Shown here piece by piece: positions 62,401-64,000 of a DNA stretch of 64,000 nt. The stretch comes from Cokeromyces recurvatus. Its lineage: Eukaryota; Mucoromycota; Mucoromycetes; Mucorales; Mucoraceae. Position 1 is the stretch's first letter; every line of letters starts with the position of its first letter. Below the pieces are notes generated by a model that was not told the DNA's origin, searched no databases, and saw only the letters and a program-made list of their open reading frames with translations. Location: NCBI RefSeq assembly GCF_025118155.1, contig NW_026251393.1, positions 986,290-1,050,289 on the forward strand. Direction: 5' to 3'. A program made the position numbers and the translations under genes.

Positions 62401-63042
62401 TATAATAAAGCATTATACATAAATATTGTTTCCAAATAATTCTGCTTGCGTTAATATTAATTCACAATAAATATTCCAGCTATAGCCGATACTAATTATT
62501 TATATGTCACTAATATTATTATTATCATCCTTAAAGTTGTTATTACATAATAATATTCAACATTATAGATGTATATAGAATATGTATGACTTATAAAAAT
62601 AATTATGTGATTGCATATAACAGTCATAATCCTATTGAATTCTTATTATTACATAATACAATGTATATAGTTATTTTTAAATGCTCGAATACTCTAATTA
62701 TGACTATTTTTAAAACTGAATGTAGAATGAATATTATGCTGTGAAGTACAATATACTAGTTTTATTTGAAGAACTTCTTTATTATGTAATAATTGATGGT
62801 TTATTTCTATTAACTTAGTTGTAAAGACGACTGCAATCATAACAGATACTAATAATTATGTGGATTATGTTTATATTCTTTATCAATTCCTTAAAATGAT
62901 AGGGTAGAGGAATAGATATGTTACTCTTTTTACTTTTATTTATAATATTATATTCGAGATGGCTCGTCATACCATGACAAATTATAGATAAAAATAAAAA
63001 AAAAATATCTTACCACAAGATAAATTAAAAAGAAAAAACGAA

Positions 63043-63113
63043 TGCGTCGTCGGGGAATCGAACCCCGGCCCTTCGCGTGGCAGGCGAAGATTATACCACT
63101 TAACCAACGACGC
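63043..63113 (-). tRNA. tRNA-Gly (anticodon GCC)
   Basis: The reverse complement folds as a cloverleaf of 71 nt. The acceptor stem GCGTCGT pairs with ACGACGC. The D arm is GGTTAAGTGGTATAATC. The anticodon stem TTCGC/GCGAA holds loop CTGCCAC with anticodon GCC, which reads Gly codons GGC/GGU. The T arm is CGGGG-TTCGATT-CCCCG. An A follows as discriminator. A T6 run just downstream (minus strand) is the expected Pol III terminator. No intron. This is the only tRNA I found in the window. Confidence 0.97.
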
Positions 63114-64000
63114 TTGCTTGTGATTGTGAAACAACGAGGTTTATCATAGTATTGTAAATTAATTCTGAAACCACTGCAGATAAAGTCTAATTTCACAATT
63201 GTGAAATTTTGTGAAATTAGACCATTTCACAATTGTGAAATTAGACATTTCACAAAAAATTTTGAAATTTTGGAAGATTAAAAATTTTTTTATACCAAAT
63301 GAAAGAGAAAAATTTGCTCATTTTGAATATGTTAATTTTTTTTATTTGGTTAAGAATTGATAGAGATATTAGCATTTAAAGATTTGTTTAATGATTAAAA
63401 AATATAACAAATTTTTGGGTATAGTCTTCTTTACTAGAAAATAAATTTAGAATCCCGACATTTTTTTTTCTTTAAATTTCATTGGACAAAAATATTTTTT
63501 TTTTATTTTTTTGAATAAGTCATCAAATATAAGCGTGTGTTAGCTGTGTTATATTCTGAATTCAAAAGAAGTTGAAAAAAGATAATTGTAGCAATAATTC
63601 ATTCAAGATGAATGTTTAAAATGTAAAGTCAAAGTAAGTCTTTTTTTTAAGAAAAGGTCAAATTATTTAACATTTTCAAAAAAAATTTATTAAAAAAATA
63701 ATAAAAATTCAACATGTACAGTAATGAGTTATGTATAATGTCAATTGTTAAAATAAAACTTATATTATTACTTTACAATAAATTACTTTATCTAGTAAGA
63801 TTAATTTGTCGTAGTTGAACATAATGTCAAAATGTCTAATTGTCATTCCAAAATCAGCTTGAATGTAGATGTAAAAATTAAAATATACACTTGTTAAAAC
63901 AATTAAAAATAATAAAACTATTTATTATTTTTCAAATGTAAGATGCATCTTCTCTTGATTGTTAGTTTTTTTTTTTTTTTTTTCTGAAGAATGAGTAAAA
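63114..64000. other. AT-rich end region with palindromic repeats
   Basis: Begins with a cluster of palindromic repeats at 63187-63255 (separate entry), then about 700 AT-rich bases without a gene. Poly(T) at 63966-63984 closes the window. Confidence 0.6.
63187..63255. repeat. Palindromic repeat cluster next to tRNA-Gly
   Basis: TTTCACAATTGTGAAA, a perfect 16-base palindrome, occurs twice, at 63191-63206 and 63225-63240. The surrounding TCTAATTTCACA...TGTGAAATTAGA arms can form larger hairpins, with a further TTTCAC at 63249. Function unknown; a transposon end, a binding-site array or simple inverted-repeat growth are all possible. Confidence 0.75.

Larger units (their letters stand above)
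57396..63042. other. Gene-poor region with transposon relics
   Basis: About 5.6 kb without an intact gene. It contains a coiled-coil coding relic (57530-57735), an LTR-like repeat pair (57925-58095 and 62240-62400), a higher-complexity coding-like patch at 59100-59950, a (TAA)n repeat at 61705-61730 and many A/T tracts. The best frame in the patch reads FFHFATLQVRMFSPASNETY then IQLYFFIGLWGEESYLFLLA but has no start codon and I cannot name it. The region may be the decayed interior of a retroelement. Confidence 0.5.

Overview
This window looks like nuclear DNA of an early-diverging fungus, probably Mucoromycota/Mucorales. It is very AT-rich. Genes are rich in GT-AG introns of about 55-90 nt with CTAAT/CTAAC-like branch sequences, poly(A)/poly(T) tracts separate the genes, and the gene set is fungal (Ytp1-type membrane protein, ARF-GEF with Sec7 and PH domains, GH18 chitinase, Fpg-type glycosylase). 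I called it by reading codons and splice sites; no database search was run, so family names rest on motif recognition.

Layout. 0-5 kb: a C1D/Rrp47 exosome cofactor (-), a relic coding stretch, and a cytosolic dipeptidase (+). 4.9-8 kb: a 3-kb element with 41-bp terminal inverted repeats that carries a decayed Fanzor (TnpB-like RuvC nuclease) gene; about 690 bp of its right end recurs in inverted orientation at 16.1-16.8 kb. 8-16 kb, between the two copies: casein kinase 1, a Cdc1/PGAP5-like phosphoesterase, and a transcription factor with two HMG boxes. 17-33 kb: an F-box protein, fatty acid 2-hydroxylase, a UBE3D/Ipa1-like ubiquitin ligase, an F-box/LRR protein, a Ytp1-like protein, and a 4.6-kb minus-strand gene. 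That last gene is best read as one 1384-residue protein with a bromodomain and a C-terminal kinase domain. 33-50 kb: ARF-GEF, a small GPI-type protein, a short-chain dehydrogenase, Fpg glycosylase divergent from a Bmt6-like rRNA methyltransferase, an Mpv17 protein, a CDF zinc transporter, glutamate decarboxylase and NOM1/Sgd1. 50-57 kb: a chitinase with three chitin-binding modules, trehalose-6-phosphate phosphatase, and a FHIT-type HIT hydrolase. 57.4-64 kb is gene-poor, with an LTR-like repeat pair, coding relics, a tRNA-Gly and a palindromic repeat cluster.

The genes are mostly housekeeping and do not form one pathway. Loose themes are ribosome biogenesis (Rrp47, Bmt6, NOM1), sphingolipid/GPI membrane work (fatty acid hydroxylase, Cdc1-like protein), and cell wall/trehalose metabolism. 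The most unusual observations are ultra-short exons (3 nt in the chitinase, 5 nt in the HIT gene, two of 16 nt in glutamate decarboxylase), each supported by frame and by conserved residues, the bromodomain-kinase fusion, and the Fanzor relic with two of its three RuvC acidic residues replaced.
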